From contig NZ_JPZL01000001.1 in assembly GCF_000759345.1 (NCBI RefSeq), positions 1,054,001 through 1,118,000 of the forward strand: a stretch of 64,000 nucleotides of DNA, read 5' to 3'. Below, one piece after another: positions 62,721 through 64,000 of this stretch. Both the position numbers and the translations under genes were made by a program. Source of the DNA: Litchfieldella xinjiangensis (lineage in GTDB: Bacteria; Pseudomonadota; Gammaproteobacteria; Pseudomonadales; Halomonadaceae). Numbering within the stretch: the stretch's first letter is position 1; each line of letters starts with the position of its first letter. The notes beneath the pieces are model-generated. The model made no database searches and had not been told where the DNA came from. It saw only the letters and a list, made by a program, of their open reading frames with translations.

Positions 62721-64000
62721 GAGGCGGAGCCGGATGAGGCGAGCCGGGCTTTCCAGGTCTCCAGGGCCGAGAGGCAGGGGTCGATACTTTCGCCCAGCGT
62801 TTCCCACAGGTGCGGCAGGCGACTCTCCTCGGCACGGTGGGCCGCGAATTCGAGGGCTTCTGCCCGTACGGCGACCAGGCGCAACCCAAGGCTTGCAGCC
62901 TCGCCCTTGATCAAGTGGGCGGTACGCTCGACATGCTGGATACGGCCGTCCTCGATCGCCGCGTCCAGCGCGCCCAGGCGCGAGGGCCACTGCTCGATGA
63001 ACAGCGTGATCAAGGGCTCGATCCCCGGTAGCCCCAGGTTGTCATGCAGTGCCTCGAGCGCGTCGACATCCAGGCAGCGGTCAGGGTTGGTCTGCGCAAG
63101 GCCGCCTTCACCGAATGGCAACAGGCTCACGACCTTGAGGTAACGGGCAAGCACATCGATCAGGGCCTCCTGCAGCAAAGGCTTGGTCAGGTAATCCTGC
63201 ATGCCGACCGCCAGACAGCGCTCCTTCTCGCCGCCCAAGGCACCGGCCGTCATGGCCACGATCGGCACCTCGGCCATGGATCCGCCCATCGCACGCAGCC
63301 GACGCGTGACTTCCAGGCCATCCATGTCCGGCATCTGCACATCCATGAAGATCAAGGCATAGCCGCCCGCCGGCGCCATTCCCAGCGCCTCGAGGCCGTT
63401 GGCGGCGACTTCGACATGACAGCCCAGGCGCTCGAGCATGGCAATGGCTACCTGTTGATTGACCACGTTATCTTCGACGACCAGCAGCCGCGCATCGAAG
63501 CGCGGCTCTCCGTACCAAGCCAACGAGGCGCCGTGCGTTGCGACGTCCTCGGCGGGAATGGGCACCTCGAACCAGAAGCGGCTACCCGATGCCTGGCTAT
63601 CGAAACCGATCGTGCCCCGCATGGCCTCGACCAGGCGCTTGCAGATCGCCAGGCCCAGTCCCGTGCCACCGAATTGGCGGGCCGTGGAGGCATCCCCCTG
63701 GCGAAAGGGTTCGAACAGGTAAGGCTGGTAACTCGCGGGGATACCGGAGCCGGTATCCCTGACCTCGATACGCAAGTCGTGGTTCTCTCCTGGCGTCGCC
63801 TCGATCCGTACATGACCGCGTTCGGTAAACTTGATGGCGTTGGACAGCAAGTTCAGAACCACCTGTCGCAGACGCCCCGGATCGCCGATACGCCGGTCGT
63901 CCAGCTGCGGCGACACCGCCAGGCTCAATGTCAGTCCCTTGGCCGTCGCGCGTGGATGAAACAGCGCCAGCGCGGCTTCCAGCAGCTCTTCCAACGAGAA
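62714..64000 (-). CDS. Hybrid sensor histidine kinase, C-terminal part (5' end outside window)
   Basis: The frame is open to the right edge, so the N-terminal sensor and the His phosphoacceptor region are missing here. Present are the ATPase domain (VVLNLLSNAIKFTERGHV, RDTGSGIPASYQPYLFEPF, GGTGLGLAICKRLVEAM), a receiver domain (LLVVEDNVVNQQVAIAML, Asp in LIFMDVQMPDMDGLEVTRR, Lys in QDYLTKPLLQEAL) and a C-terminal HPt domain with HLIKGEAASLG (His). The domain order HATPase-REC-HPt matches BarA-type hybrid kinases; which one cannot be decided without the N terminus. Confidence 0.9.
   Translation of the reverse strand, partial: FSLEELLEAALALFHPRATAKGLTLSLAVSPQLDDRRIGDPGRLRQVVLNLLSNAIKFTERGHVRIEATPGENHDLRIEVRDTGSGIPASYQPYLFEPFRQGDASTARQFGGTGLGLAICKRLVEAMRGTIGFDSQASGSRFWFEVPIPAEDVATHGASLAWYGEPRFDARLLVVEDNVVNQQVAIAMLERLGCHVEVAANGLEALGMAPAGGYALIFMDVQMPDMDGLEVTRRLRAMGGSMAEVPIVAMTAGALGGEKERCLAVGMQDYLTKPLLQEALIDVLARYLKVVSLLPFGEGGLAQTNPDRCLDVDALEALHDNLGLPGIEPLITLFIEQWPSRLGALDAAIEDGRIQHVERTAHLIKGEAASLGLRLVAVRAEALEFAAHRAEESRLPHLWETLGESIDPCLSALETWKARLASSGSASH

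Overview
The window is a chromosomal segment of about 63-65% GC from a halophilic gammaproteobacterium, most likely Halomonadaceae (Halomonas or Chromohalobacter-like). The main evidence is an intact ectoine-degradation locus in the order doeA-doeB-doeX-doeC-doeD-eutB-eutC, as known from Halomonas elongata. A large BCCT osmolyte transporter and a complete Entner-Doudoroff and fructose-PTS gene set fit this. I saw no rRNA, tRNA, prophage, insertion sequence or CRISPR array.

Layout. 1-7 kb: central sugar metabolism, with pgi (5' end outside the window), a fructokinase, an aldo/keto reductase, a convergent zwf-pgl-eda operon, and the divergent regulator hexR with a palindromic operator in the shared promoter. 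7-18 kb: a LolA-like carrier, a sulP-usp-rid operon, an AsmA-like/nfeD/slipin membrane operon, a paired set of glycosyltransferases (TIGR04283/TIGR04282 type), and a HAD/cupin pair. 18-26.4 kb: ectoine catabolism. 26.7-31 kb: ghrA, then an electrophile-response group (SDR, nemA, nemR, DJ-1) with clear NemR operators. 31-33 kb: a DUF3108 protein and the lysine exporter lysO.

33.0-36.4 kb is compositionally different. A roughly 28% GC promoter precedes a lower-GC, same-strand triad of porin, half-size PstS-like periplasmic protein and methyl-accepting chemotaxis protein. This is the best candidate for an acquired and poorly described sensory module. 36.6-44 kb is an RND efflux pump followed by baeS-baeR-like two-component genes and a Spy-like chaperone. 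The promoters in front of the pump and of the Spy gene share TGCAC repeats at 11-bp spacing, so one response regulator probably controls both.

44-54 kb holds a BetT-like transporter with a long cytoplasmic tail, a lemA-TPM-TPM operon ending in a standalone Hen1-type RNA 2'-O-methyltransferase, a previously unlisted 51-residue Met-rich membrane peptide overlapping a DUF411 metal-binding protein, aldehyde dehydrogenase exaC, and a PHB-depolymerase-type esterase behind a ribbon-helix-helix regulator. The 628-base gap upstream of that regulator carries two minus-strand intrinsic terminators without an obvious gene, suggesting small RNAs. 54-64 kb holds an ABM-domain membrane protein, a Crp/Fnr regulator, the fruBKA fructose PTS operon with divergent fruR and tandem FruR-like boxes, and the C-terminal part of a hybrid sensor kinase cut by the window edge.

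How the parts fit: fructose enters through FruA/FruB, is phosphorylated by FruK, and joins the Pgi/Zwf/Pgl/Eda route, controlled by FruR and HexR. Ectoine is opened, deacetylated, transaminated and oxidised to aspartate by the Doe enzymes under DoeX. All functional calls rest on reading protein motifs and gene order by eye; no similarity search was run.
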